Below, piece by piece: positions 1 through 8,821 of a DNA stretch of 64,000 nucleotides (position 1 is its first letter; each line of letters opens with the position of its first letter). Where the stretch lies: assembly GCA_018261905.1 (NCBI GenBank), contig JAGTRU010000022.1, positions 1-64,000 of the forward strand, written 5' to 3'. The notes beneath the pieces were generated by a model that saw only the letters and a program-made list of their open reading frames with translations, searched no databases and had not been told where the DNA came from. The position numbers and the translations under genes were made by a program. This DNA is from Pseudomonadota bacterium (GTDB taxonomy: Bacteria > Pseudomonadota > Gammaproteobacteria > Burkholderiales > Rhodocyclaceae).

Positions 1-129
1 CCCTGGGTTTTAGAACACCGGCGGCTGTCTTCTTCGAAGATTGCGTAAAGCAAAATGCCAACATCCCAACCGGTGTTGCACTTGATGTTTGAGACCGCCG
101 GGTGAAAAATGCGTGAAGACTCAGGGTAT

Positions 130-1974
130 ATGCCGAAGCGATGGGCCGTGCTGGCGATCTTATTACTCGGCGCCGTTGCCCGCACCCAGGCCGGCGACTA
201 TTCGAACATCTATCTCTTTGGCGACAGCCTTTCCGATTCCGGGGCTTACCGACCACTGGTCGGGCCCAACGCCCGCTTCACGACCAACCCCGGCACCGTC
301 TGGGGCGAGAATCTGGGCGCCCGTTACGGCACGTCGATCACCCCCGCCTACGCGGCATCGAAAAAATTGGACGGCTTTTCCGAGCGGCCCGACGGCAACA
401 ACTTCGCCGTCGGCTCGGCACTCGTCAATGCCCAGCCGACCGGGGTCGGCCCCCTCGCCCCCCTGGCTCCTTTCATCCCCTCGGTCCACACCCAGGTCAG
501 CAGTTTTCTGGCCCGCGGCGCCGTCGATGCCAACGCGCTCTATGCCCTGTGGGCGGGCGGCAACGACGTCTTTGCCCAATTTGTCGGCGGGGCCGGCGCG
601 GCATCGCCGGCCGCCCAGGCGGCCATCGTCACGGCGGCCAACGACCTCTCGGCACAAATGACGCGCCTGCAGTCGGCCGGAGCCCGCCACTTCGTTGTCT
701 TCAATCTGGCAAACAGCTACTGGTTCCCCTACGGACAAACAAAAACGGCGCCCGAAAAGGCGCAGATCGAGCAGCTCAACAACGCATTCGATGCCACCCT
801 TGGCGCGCAAATGGCCGGCCGGAACGTGCTCTATTTCGACACCAACAAGCTATTTGCCGCCATTTTCGCCACGCCGCTGGCCTACGGTTTCACCGACACC
901 ACGAATCCGGCCTGCGGCGCGATCGCCGCCCTGCTTTGCTCGACACCCGCCGCCGGGCATCTGTTCGCCGACGACAAGCACCCCTCGACACTGTTTCACA
1001 AGCTGCTCTCCGACTGGGTTTATGGCTCACTGGAAGGCGCCGCGCGGATCGGACTGCTGTCGCTGGTGCCGTTGGGACGTTCCGGTGCGCAATGGCGCTC
1101 GATCGACGGCCGGATGAACGAGTTCCAGAATTTCGGCTATCGGGGCCAGGGCTTTTTCGTCACGGGGGATTACAGCGCCTCGCAAAAAGAGGCGGCGGGC
1201 GGCCAGCCCGCTGCCGACGGCGCCGGGAGCAGCCTGATCATGGGGTACGAGAAGGCCTTCAGCGACCGACTCTTCGGCGGCCTGACGCTGGGCTACGGCA
1301 AGACGCCGTTTGCCCTGGGCAACGACCAGGGCACGGTCAAATACGAGGAATGGGCTCTCTCGGCCTTTGCCTCGCACAAGTTCGGTTCTTTCTACGCCAA
1401 CGCGCTGGCCACCTACGCCTGGCTCAATTACCAGAGCACACGAAATGTCGGGCTCGGCAATCTCACCACCGGCCAACAGGGCGCCACCCGCGGCCGCCAA
1501 TTCGGCGCCAAAGGCCAACTCGGCTACCATTTCGGGCTCGGCCATCTCGTCCATGGACCGCTGCTCGGGCTGGCCTGGGAACGGGTCGATGTCGATGGCT
1601 TCAGCGAAAGCCCGGACAGCCTCGCGGCCATGACTTTCAGCAGCCAGAGCCGCGCATCGCTACGCTCGCGGCTGGGCTGGCAGATCGCGACGGAAAGCCG
1701 CTGGGCCGGGGTCAACGTGCGCCCCTACGCCCAACTCACTTACGACTACGAACACCTCAAGGATGAGCGCAGCTATAGCGCCGGTCTGCTCGGGAGCAAT
1801 TCCGCCATGACGGTGGCGACCGCCAACCGGACCGGCGGTTATGGAAACCTGCTGGCCGGGATCTCCAGTGAATTGAGCACGGGCATGCGGCTGGCCGTCA
1901 CGGCATCGACCACCATCAACCAGCCGGGCGCCGACAACAGCGCCCTCAACTTCACCCTCAGCGCGCCTTTCTGA
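130..1974 (+). CDS. GDSL/SGNH esterase autotransporter
   Basis: Outer-membrane lipase/esterase of the EstA type, in which a GDSL hydrolase passenger is fused to a C-terminal autotransporter barrel. From the ATG at 130 the protein is 614 residues and opens with a clear signal peptide, likely cut after TQA (residue 21). Block I is FGDSLSD with the nucleophile Ser33. A GGNDVF block follows, and DDKHP near residue 281 supplies the catalytic Asp/His (His284). Residues about 340-614 are rich in alternating aromatic and polar strands and end in a terminal Phe, as barrel proteins do. An in-frame ATG at 109 would put seven charged residues before the signal peptide, so I prefer 130. It acts on ester or lipid substrates at the cell surface. 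Substrate is not predictable. It stands alone and converges on the HD gene. Confidence 0.9.
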   Translation: MPKRWAVLAILLLGAVARTQAGDYSNIYLFGDSLSDSGAYRPLVGPNARFTTNPGTVWGENLGARYGTSITPAYAASKKLDGFSERPDGNNFAVGSALVNAQPTGVGPLAPLAPFIPSVHTQVSSFLARGAVDANALYALWAGGNDVFAQFVGGAGAASPAAQAAIVTAANDLSAQMTRLQSAGARHFVVFNLANSYWFPYGQTKTAPEKAQIEQLNNAFDATLGAQMAGRNVLYFDTNKLFAAIFATPLAYGFTDTTNPACGAIAALLCSTPAAGHLFADDKHPSTLFHKLLSDWVYGSLEGAARIGLLSLVPLGRSGAQWRSIDGRMNEFQNFGYRGQGFFVTGDYSASQKEAAGGQPAADGAGSSLIMGYEKAFSDRLFGGLTLGYGKTPFALGNDQGTVKYEEWALSAFASHKFGSFYANALATYAWLNYQSTRNVGLGNLTTGQQGATRGRQFGAKGQLGYHFGLGHLVHGPLLGLAWERVDVDGFSESPDSLAAMTFSSQSRASLRSRLGWQIATESRWAGVNVRPYAQLTYDYEHLKDERSYSAGLLGSNSAMTVATANRTGGYGNLLAGISSELSTGMRLAVTASTTINQPGADNSALNFTLSAPF

Positions 1975-2026
1975 ACCGGCCGGCAGGGTATTCCGAAGCA
2001 AGTGACCGCCGGCGGCGACGCTCCCG

Positions 2027-2713
2027 TCAGTCAGTCAGCCCGGCCTCGCCCTCCCACTCGCTGAGAAACCGGGCGACAAAGTCTTCCATATACTGGTGCC
2101 GACACTCGGCCAGCGCCCGGCCGCTCGGCGTGTTCATACGCTCTTTGAGGAGCAGGAGCTTTTCATAGAAATGATTCAGGCTGTGGCCTTTCGCCGCCTT
2201 GTAGGCCTCCGCCGTGGCGTGCAACACCGGCGGCACCGCGGGGTCATAGAGCAGGCGGCCGGCATGCCCGCCGTAGGCAAAGCAGCGGGCGATGCCGATC
2301 GCCCCGAGCGCATCCAGGCGGTCCGCATCCTGCACGCATTTGCCTTCCAGCGTGCGCATCGCGCTGCTCACCCCCGCCCCCTTGAAGGAGATGGTGGCGA
2401 CGATCTCGACCACCGCTTCGATGACCCGGCGCGGCGCCCCTTCCCGGGTGAGCAACAGTTCCGCCTGGCGCGGCCCGACACTGTCGTCGCCGCCGTGGAA
2501 TTTCCAGTCGGCGATATCGTGCACCAGCGCCGCCAGTTCGGTCACCGGCCGATCGGCCCCTTCCCGGGCGGCAAGCTGGCGGGACAACTTCCACACCCGG
2601 CTGATGTGATACCAGTCGTGGCCCGAACTCTCGGCCAGGAATTTGGCCTTGATCTGCTCGGCGACGCGCTCAATCAGATCAGGTGCGACAAGATTCTCGG
2701 CAAATCCGCTCAT
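2027..2713 (-). CDS. HD-domain phosphohydrolase (YedJ-like)
   Basis: Soluble 228-residue protein of the HD superfamily. The metal-binding signature is visible: HDWYHISRVW near residue 34, then LVHDIADWKF near residue 68, and a late QDADRLDALGAIG segment with the final Asp. This pattern fits the YedJ-like group of small HD hydrolases thought to act on nucleotides or phosphate esters; the substrate is unknown. The start codon overlaps the stop of the upstream gene by ATGA (2710-2713), so the two are translationally coupled and should work together or at least be co-expressed. Function beyond metal-dependent phosphohydrolase is inference. Confidence 0.8.
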   Translation of the reverse strand: MSGFAENLVAPDLIERVAEQIKAKFLAESSGHDWYHISRVWKLSRQLAAREGADRPVTELAALVHDIADWKFHGGDDSVGPRQAELLLTREGAPRRVIEAVVEIVATISFKGAGVSSAMRTLEGKCVQDADRLDALGAIGIARCFAYGGHAGRLLYDPAVPPVLHATAEAYKAAKGHSLNHFYEKLLLLKERMNTPSGRALAECRHQYMEDFVARFLSEWEGEAGLTD

Positions 2714-3576
2714 TTCGGCTGCCCTTTGGCAAAATAAGGCAGCAGCGCCTTGGCCGCCCGGATCCGCTGACCGGCACTGGCCATTGGGTCGTTCATCACG
2801 GCCAGCAGAAAGCTTTGCGGATCGCTGAAATCATGGCCGACATCGAGCCGGGAGGACGGCGCCGCCGGCGAAGCTGGCACATCGAGCGCCGGCTTGGGGG
2901 CATCGCCGGCATCCGCCACGGCCGGACTCTGCAGCAGGTGCAACACTCGCGCAAACTCCCCGGCTTTGATACCGGCCAGACCGGCCAGAATATGCGCCTG
3001 CTGATTCATGCTGGGCGCCATTTCCAGGCCCGGCTCATCAACGAACATGCCGCCCAGGCTCGGGTCGATGAAGGCCGACCATTTGCCGGTCGCTCGATGC
3101 AGGGCCGGCGTCAGTTTGACGACGGCCGGCGACCCGGCATCCGGCCGCAGCTCAAGTTTGGCCAGGGGCATATCGGCCAGATATTTGCACCGCAGCCCAT
3201 CAAGAAATGCCCGCGCTAGCCCGACGGGAACCGGCTCGGCCAGCGAAAACCACAGCCGAAAGCCATTCTGCCCGGACACCGCGAGGGCCGGCGCCGGCAA
3301 ATCCAGATCATCCTGCACCGCCTGATACAGCTCGGCCACCCGCGGCCAGTCACTGGCCCGGGCAAAACCGAGCACCAAGGCCCGCACCCTATCCCCGGCG
3401 TCGACCAGCTTGAGCCTCACCTCAATCCGGCCGGCCAGCCCCTGCCCCACCACCTCCGGCGTCAAGTCCCCGGCCGCGGTACAAACCGCCTCGCCGCCGG
3501 CCGCCGACTCCTGGCTCAGCCACTGCTGGTCGGAAAGGAAATAAAGTCGCTGTAGCTCGCTAATCAGATCGCTCAT
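2710..3576 (-). CDS. unrecognised protein, weak primase-like middle, terminase-like tail
   Basis: I do not recognise a named family for this 288-residue protein. The middle part (about 95-190) has SGQNGFRLWFSL followed later by VKLTPALHRATGKWSAFID. That order, a Ser-Gly-x-x-Gly-x-x-x-Trp strand and then a Lys-Leu-x-x-x-His-x-x-Thr-Gly segment, recalls archaeo-eukaryotic primase folds. The place where an acidic DxD motif would be expected reads LVLGFARASDW, so a catalytic site is probably missing. The C-terminus (DPQSFLLAVMNDP followed by AAKALLPYF) resembles the helical segment common in phage small terminase subunits. It has no signal peptide or membrane helix. It is coupled by ATGA overlap to the HD hydrolase. 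The resemblances are by eye only. Confidence 0.6.
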   Translation of the reverse strand: MSDLISELQRLYFLSDQQWLSQESAAGGEAVCTAAGDLTPEVVGQGLAGRIEVRLKLVDAGDRVRALVLGFARASDWPRVAELYQAVQDDLDLPAPALAVSGQNGFRLWFSLAEPVPVGLARAFLDGLRCKYLADMPLAKLELRPDAGSPAVVKLTPALHRATGKWSAFIDPSLGGMFVDEPGLEMAPSMNQQAHILAGLAGIKAGEFARVLHLLQSPAVADAGDAPKPALDVPASPAAPSSRLDVGHDFSDPQSFLLAVMNDPMASAGQRIRAAKALLPYFAKGQPK

Positions 3577-3825
3577 GCATCACCCAAAAGATAAGGAACG
3601 GGCGCGCCGCGAAAATGACCGGGCAGACGCCAAGCCGTGAGCTTAACGGCAGACTGACTGCGGCGCGAATCGACGGGGGTTTAGGAGTCGGGTTTCCGGG
3701 GAAACACCGGCTTGGCAAAAATGGCAAGATGCCCTTCGCACTTGGCGATTGAGTTCAAACGCCAACTCCGTCACGGTGGCGCATTTCCGCATCTATCAGA
3801 ACCAAACGCCCCCTCCCACCAACCA

Positions 3826-5043
3826 TCATTTCCCCATCATCCGGTCCCGTTGCGCCAGTTCCGGGAACAGCCGCAGCCAGGCGGCAGCGATCAGCAGCGT
3901 TCCCACCCCGCCCATGACCACCGAGTTGACCGGGCCGAACAGGGCGGCGGTGGCGCCGGATTCGAATTCGCCGAGTTGGTTGGAGGCGCCGATGAAGATG
4001 GAATTGACGGCCGAGACCCGGCCGCGAATTTCGTCCGGTGTTTCCAGTTGCATCACCGTCATGCGGATAACCACGCTGACGTTGTCTACAGCGCCGGAGA
4101 TGGCCAGGGCGAGCAGGGCCAGGGCGAAATGTTCGGAGAGTCCGAAAACCACGGTTGCCAGGCCGAAGGCGGCGACGGCGGCAAGCAACTTGTGGCCGAC
4201 CCGGCGCTGGATCGGCCAGCGCAGCATGGCCAGCGCCATCAGCAGGGCACCGACGGCCGGCGCGGCGCGCAGCAGGCCAAGGCCTTGCGGCCCGCTGTGC
4301 AGGATGTCGCGGGCGTAGATGGGGAGCAGCGCGGTGGCGCCGCCGAGCAGCACGGCGAAGAGATCGAGCGAGGTGGCGCCGAGCAGCAGTTTGTTGCGCC
4401 AGACGAAGGCGACGCCGGCCAGCACCGATTGCAGGCTGACCGTTTCCTTGGCCGGAGCGTGTCGCTCGTTGATCGCCAGCACCAGTCCGTAGGCGAGCAG
4501 GAAGAGGCCGCCGCAACTGCCATAGACCGCGATCGGTGCCCCGGCGTAGAGCAGACCGCCGAGCGCCGGGCCGCCGATGACGGCGGCCTGCATGCCCAGC
4601 GAACTCAGCGTCACCGCCCGCTCCAGCATTTCGAGCGGCACCAGCAAGGGGATCAGCGCCTGTTGCGCCGGCATCTGGAAGGCGCGGGCGATGCCAAGCG
4701 CGATGGCAACGGCAAGGATCAGTTCGCGCGTCGCGAAACCGCCGAGCAGCGCGCCGGCCAGCAACAACGCAAGCGCTGCTTGCAACAGCATGCAGCCGGC
4801 GAAAACCCGGCTGCGCCGCAGCCGATCGACGACGTGCCCGGCCGGCAGGGTCAGCAACAGCGCCGGGACGAACTGGAACAGGCCGACCAGGCCGAGATCC
4901 CAGGCGCTGCCGGTGATGTCGTACATCTGCCAGGCAACGGCGACCATCAGCATCTGATTGGCCAGCATGCCGGCCAAGCGGGCCGACCAGAAACGGAGGA
5001 ACTGGCGTTCGGCGAAAAGACGGGAGAGGGGAATCTGCGGCAT
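3826..5043 (-). CDS. MFS transporter, MFS_3/EntS-like
   Basis: Integral membrane protein of 405 residues with about 12 hydrophobic segments, in the MFS_3 branch that includes the enterobactin exporter EntS. The N-terminus (FLRFWSARLAGMLANQM then VAWQMYDITGS) and the GHVVDRLRRSR loop between helices 2 and 3 are typical of that branch. The motif TPDEIRGRVSAVNSIFIGASNQLGE sits in the C-terminal half where such exporters carry a conserved loop. It likely exports a small molecule by proton antiport. No siderophore genes lie nearby, so the substrate cannot be named. It is divergent from the DUF1415 gene, sharing a 150 bp intergenic region. Confidence 0.85.
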   Translation of the reverse strand: MPQIPLSRLFAERQFLRFWSARLAGMLANQMLMVAVAWQMYDITGSAWDLGLVGLFQFVPALLLTLPAGHVVDRLRRSRVFAGCMLLQAALALLLAGALLGGFATRELILAVAIALGIARAFQMPAQQALIPLLVPLEMLERAVTLSSLGMQAAVIGGPALGGLLYAGAPIAVYGSCGGLFLLAYGLVLAINERHAPAKETVSLQSVLAGVAFVWRNKLLLGATSLDLFAVLLGGATALLPIYARDILHSGPQGLGLLRAAPAVGALLMALAMLRWPIQRRVGHKLLAAVAAFGLATVVFGLSEHFALALLALAISGAVDNVSVVIRMTVMQLETPDEIRGRVSAVNSIFIGASNQLGEFESGATAALFGPVNSVVMGGVGTLLIAAAWLRLFPELAQRDRMMGK

Positions 5044-5193
5044 GCGGCGAGCTTAACAAATAGGCCCGGCGCTGGCAGCAACAATGCGCCGTCCGGCCCG
5101 CGGTAGAATGACGGCCCACCGGGCCAATCGAGGATAGCCTCAGCCTTTGCCGCCATCGGCCGCGATGGCTCCTCCCTTGCCCAGGCCCGTCCC

Positions 5194-5766
5194 ATGCCCC
5201 AGGTATTACATCCCTACCCCGATCCGGCCGCCGGCGCCGAAATCATCGCCAACACGCAAATCTGGCTGGAGCGCGCCGTCATCGGGCTCAATCTTTGCCC
5301 CTTCGCTAAAAGCGTGTTCGTCAAGAAGCAGGTGCGCTATGCCCTGAGCGCCGCCCGCACGGCCGACGAACTGCTCGCCGAGCTGGCCAGCGAACTGCAC
5401 CGGCTGACCGATACCGCCCCGGCCGAACTCGATACCACGCTGCTCATCCACCCGCTGGCGATGACGGATTTTCTCGACTATCACTTTTTTCTGGCCGAGG
5501 TCGATGCGCTCAACCGCAACCTGGGGTTCGACGGCATCTACCAGATCGCCAGCCTGCACCCGCAATACGAATTTGCCGGCAGCGCGCCGGACGATATCGC
5601 CAATTTCACCAATCGTTCGCCCTACCCGACCTTGCACTTGCTGCGCGAAAGCAGCATCGACCGCGCGGTTGCCGCCTTTCCCGATGCGGCGAGCATTTTT
5701 GAACGCAATATCGAAACCATGGAAAATCTCGGCCACGCGGGCTGGAAGAAGCTCTGGCTGGCCTGA
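5194..5766 (+). CDS. DUF1415 protein
   Basis: Cytosolic protein of 190 residues of the DUF1415 family, widespread in proteobacteria and of unknown function. Hallmarks are the N-terminal TQIWLERAVIGLNLCPFAK with the conserved Cys-Pro-Phe, a long central alpha/beta region (LLIHPLAMTDFLDYHFFLAEVD), and the C-terminal NRSPYPTLHLLRE and ETMENLGHAGW segments. The length matches the family. It stands alone, divergent from the MFS gene, with 142 bp before the next gene. No function should be assumed. Confidence 0.85.
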   Translation: MPQVLHPYPDPAAGAEIIANTQIWLERAVIGLNLCPFAKSVFVKKQVRYALSAARTADELLAELASELHRLTDTAPAELDTTLLIHPLAMTDFLDYHFFLAEVDALNRNLGFDGIYQIASLHPQYEFAGSAPDDIANFTNRSPYPTLHLLRESSIDRAVAAFPDAASIFERNIETMENLGHAGWKKLWLA

Positions 5767-5908
5767 GCGGGCAAAGCACCGGAAAACGATTGGAGTATGA
5801 TGAAGAAAATCCCGACACAAAGATCGGTCCAGCAGATATCCCCCTCCCGAGTCGGTTGGCGCATGCCATGTCCCTAACAACGGCAGGACAGAGAGGAAAA
5901 CAACGAAA

Positions 5909-6757
5909 ATGACATTTTTTGTGCATTTATCCGCCGCCGGAATCGGCCGCCGGCTGTTTCGTCTACTCGCCCTCGGGCTGCTTACGACCGGTCTGGTGGA
6001 AGCCGCCGAGAGCTACAGCTTCGCCGTGGTACCGCAGTTCGAACAACGCAAACTGTTTGCCATCTGGAAACCGGTCATCGATGAACTGAACAAGCGCACC
6101 GGCCTTGAACTGAAGCTGGTGGCAACCTTGACCGTGCCGGAATTCGAGCGCGAACTGTCGCGCGGCAATTTCGATTTCGTCTATGCCAACCCCTACCACA
6201 TCCTGCACGAGGTGCCGCGCCAGGGCTACCTGCCGCTGGTCCGCGACCAGGACCCGCTGCGCGGCATCCTGGTCGTGCGCAAGGACAGCCCGCTCAAGTC
6301 GCCGGCCGAACTCGACGGCAAGACCTTGGCCATCCCCTCCTTCAACGCCCTCGGCGCCAGCCTGCTGCTGCGCGCCGACCTCGAACAACTATACAAAGCC
6401 AGGGTAGTGCCGATCAACGCCAAGACGCACAGCTCAGTTTATCTGCACGTCGCAAACGGCCTTGCCGTGGCTGGCGGCGGCGTCGAAAAGACCCTGCAGG
6501 AGCAGGACCCGGCGGTGCGCGACCAACTGCGTATTCTGTACACCACGCGCGATATGCCCTCCCACCCGATCGCCGCCCATCCGCGCGTGCCGGCCGCGGT
6601 CCGCGACCGCCTGCAACGCGCCCTGCTCGATCTGGCCAGGAGCGAAGCCGGCCGCCAGTTGTTGCGCGAAATCCCCATGGGCAACATGATCCCGACCACG
6701 ATCAGCGACTATCAGCCAATGAGCAAGTGGGGACTGGAAAGCTACTGGGTTGAGTAG
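5909..6757 (+). CDS. PhnD-like periplasmic binding protein
   Basis: Periplasmic solute-binding protein of 282 residues in the phosphate/phosphite/phosphonate (PhnD/PtxB) family. A signal peptide covers about the first 33 residues, cleaved near VEAAES. The body has the family pattern: SFAVVPQFEQRKLFAIWKPVIDEL, then DFVYANPYHIL and the LAIPSFNALGASLLLR hinge region. The ATG is preceded by a GAGAGGAAAA ribosome binding site. No ABC ATPase or permease follows. Instead a hybrid histidine kinase starts 6 bp after the stop, so the protein probably presents a ligand to that kinase rather than feeding a transporter. The ligand may be an oxyanion or another small molecule. Confidence 0.85.
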   Translation: MTFFVHLSAAGIGRRLFRLLALGLLTTGLVEAAESYSFAVVPQFEQRKLFAIWKPVIDELNKRTGLELKLVATLTVPEFERELSRGNFDFVYANPYHILHEVPRQGYLPLVRDQDPLRGILVVRKDSPLKSPAELDGKTLAIPSFNALGASLLLRADLEQLYKARVVPINAKTHSSVYLHVANGLAVAGGGVEKTLQEQDPAVRDQLRILYTTRDMPSHPIAAHPRVPAAVRDRLQRALLDLARSEAGRQLLREIPMGNMIPTTISDYQPMSKWGLESYWVE

Positions 6758-6763
6758 ATATCG

Positions 6764-8698
6764 ATGATTTTCGGCCTGCGGCAAAAACTCCTGATCCCCC
6801 TGCTCGTTGTCAGCGCGCTGGTCGGCGGCTATATCTACGGATTCTGGATTCCCAGTTCCCTGCGCCAGGCCGAAGAAGTCCAGTTGAAACTGATCGAACG
6901 CCATCTCGACAGCGTGGCCGAAGGCCTGATTCCGCTGCTGCTCGGCAACGAATTGGGCACCATCCACAGCAATCTCGGCGCCCTGCAGGAAAAAAACAGC
7001 GAATGGCGCAGCGTACGCCTGCTCAATGCCCAAGGTCAGCAACTCTACCCCTTGCTGACCGGCAAATCCGGCCTCAGCACAGCGCCATCGGCACACCAGA
7101 AAACCATTTCACGGCCGATCGGCTATCTCGATATGGCCCTCGGCAATCTCGAGGTGAGCGTCGACATGGCGCCCTTTCTGGCCGACGAAGAGGAACGCCA
7201 CCAGGTCTTGTTGCTGACCCAGATCGGCGTCCTGCTGATCCTCACGCTGACCATCGGTTTTTTGCTGGAAATCACCGTCATCCAGCCCGCCAAACATCTG
7301 GCCAAAGCCGCTCGGGCGTTGGCCAGACGAGAGTTCGAAGCCCCCCTGCCGAGCACCGGCGACGACGAAATCGGGGCCCTGGTCACTAGTTTTGCTGCCA
7401 TGCGCCAGGACCTGAAGGGTTACCGGGACGAATTGCTGCGCGAAATCGGCGAGCGCAAACTGGCCGAAGAAAATTTGCAGCACCAGCACGAACACCTCGA
7501 GGAAATGGTGCACCAGCGCACCCAGGAACTGGAACGAGCACGCGACGCCGCCGAGGCGGCCAATATTGCCAAGAGCACCTTCCTGACCAACATGAGCCAT
7601 GAAATCCGGACGCCGCTCAATGCCATCACCGGCATGGCGCATCTGATCCGGCGCTCCGGCATGACCGCCCAGCAGGAGGAGCGGCTGGACAAGATCGACA
7701 CCGCGGGGCAGCACCTGCTGGAGATCATCAATGCCGTTCTCGACCTTTCCAAGATCGAAGCCGGGAAATTCACCCTCGAGGAGAGCGATGTCAGATTGAG
7801 CAGCATCATCGCCAATGTCGCCTCGATTATCTCCTACCCCGCCCGCCACAAGAATCTGCAGATTGTGGTCGACACCCAAGTCCCGAATTACCCGCTGATC
7901 GGCGACCCGACCCGTTTGCAGCAGGCCTTGCTGAACTACGCGACGAATGCCGTCAAATTCACCGAAACGGGCAGCGTCACCCTGCGCACCCGCCTGGAAA
8001 GCGAAGATGCCAGCAGTCTCCTGTTGCGCTTCGAGGTCCGCGACACGGGCATCGGCATTCCGCCGGAAACCCTCGGCAAGCTGTTCTCGGTCTTTGAACA
8101 GGCCGACAATTCGACAACCCGCAAATATGGCGGCACCGGGCTCGGGCTGGCCATTACCCAGAAGCTGGCCGAATTGATGGGCGGCGGCACCGGCGTTGAG
8201 AGTACGCCCGGGGTCGGCAGCCGTTTCTGGTTTACCGTCCGCCTGAAGAAAGGCGAGATCGCCACCGCCAGCATCCCGGCCCCCACCGAAGACTCGGCCG
8301 AAGCCATCCTGCGCCGCGACTATCGTGGGCGCCGGATATTGCTGGTCGAGGACGAAATCATCAATCGCGAAGTTTCCCTGGAACTCCTGAAAGATGCCGG
8401 ACTGAGCATCGACATTGCCGAAGATGGAGTGATCGCCGTCGAGCAGGCCGCCCTCAATCGCTACGACCTGATCCTGATGGACATGCAGATGCCGCGCATG
8501 GACGGCCTGGAAGCCACGCGGCAAATCCGCCGACAACCGGCCGGAGCGACCACCCCGATTCTGGCGATGACCGCCAACGCCTTCATCGAGGACAAGTCGC
8601 GCTGCTTCGCCGCCGGCATGAATGACTTCATCGCCAAACCGGTGAATCCGGAAACCATGTTTGCCACCATCCTCAAGTGGCTGCCGCAGGCGATATGA
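6764..8698 (+). CDS. hybrid histidine kinase with HAMP and receiver
   Basis: Inner-membrane hybrid sensor kinase of 644 residues. A membrane helix (about 8-28), a periplasmic segment of some 140 residues, a second helix (about 147-168) and a HAMP linker lead into a coiled coil. HisKA follows with phosphoacceptor His279 in [12 protein letters not shown], then a HATPase with N-box NYATNAVKF and G-boxes DTGIGIP and GGTGLGLAI. The C-terminal receiver has acceptor Asp573 in [13 protein letters not shown]. There is no HPt domain and no DNA-binding output, so phosphate must pass to a protein encoded elsewhere. The gene is 6 bp behind the PhnD-like gene, which suggests that the binding protein docks on the periplasmic domain. 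Confidence 0.92.
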   Translation: MIFGLRQKLLIPLLVVSALVGGYIYGFWIPSSLRQAEEVQLKLIERHLDSVAEGLIPLLLGNELGTIHSNLGALQEKNSEWRSVRLLNAQGQQLYPLLTGKSGLSTAPSAHQKTISRPIGYLDMALGNLEVSVDMAPFLADEEERHQVLLLTQIGVLLILTLTIGFLLEITVIQPAKHLAKAARALARREFEAPLPSTGDDEIGALVTSFAAMRQDLKGYRDELLREIGERKLAEENLQHQHEHLEEMVHQRTQELERARDAAEAANIAKSTFLTNMSHEIRTPLNAITGMAHLIRRSGMTAQQEERLDKIDTAGQHLLEIINAVLDLSKIEAGKFTLEESDVRLSSIIANVASIISYPARHKNLQIVVDTQVPNYPLIGDPTRLQQALLNYATNAVKFTETGSVTLRTRLESEDASSLLLRFEVRDTGIGIPPETLGKLFSVFEQADNSTTRKYGGTGLGLAITQKLAELMGGGTGVESTPGVGSRFWFTVRLKKGEIATASIPAPTEDSAEAILRRDYRGRRILLVEDEIINREVSLELLKDAGLSIDIAEDGVIAVEQAALNRYDLILMDMQMPRMDGLEATRQIRRQPAGATTPILAMTANAFIEDKSRCFAAGMNDFIAKPVNPETMFATILKWLPQAI

Positions 8699-8701
8699 GC
8701 A

Positions 8702-8775
8702 GGGCCGGGGCCGACGCATACACGGGCCGGAATTCGCCGGCCCGAATCTACTGATCAATTCCCCTGCCCCGGCCC
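8702..8775. repeat. nested inverted repeats between the kinase and COG2509 genes
   Basis: An outer 10-bp perfect inverted repeat (GGGCCGGGGC at 8702-8711, GCCCCGGCCC at 8766-8775) encloses an inner 8-bp perfect hairpin (CGGGCCGG at 8723-8730, loop AATTCG, CCGGCCCG at 8737-8744). There is no T-run, so a classical intrinsic terminator is unlikely. It may mark the 3' end of the kinase transcript or delay polymerase. Confidence 0.5.
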
Positions 8776-8821
8776 GCGCGATAGAATACGCGCCCCCTAA
8801 GCGCCCCCACGGATAGACACC

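Noticed and set aside
14..77. 8-bp inverted repeat (AACACCGG, CCGGTGTT) before the esterase gene
   Set aside because: Arms are short and 48 bp apart with no U-run or known operator; chance is likely in GC-rich DNA.
3712..5106. 464-codon plus-strand frame across the MFS gene
   Set aside because: Gln/Gly/Arg/Asp-rich sequence without hydrophobic or domain pattern; the opposite strand encodes a complete 12-helix transporter.
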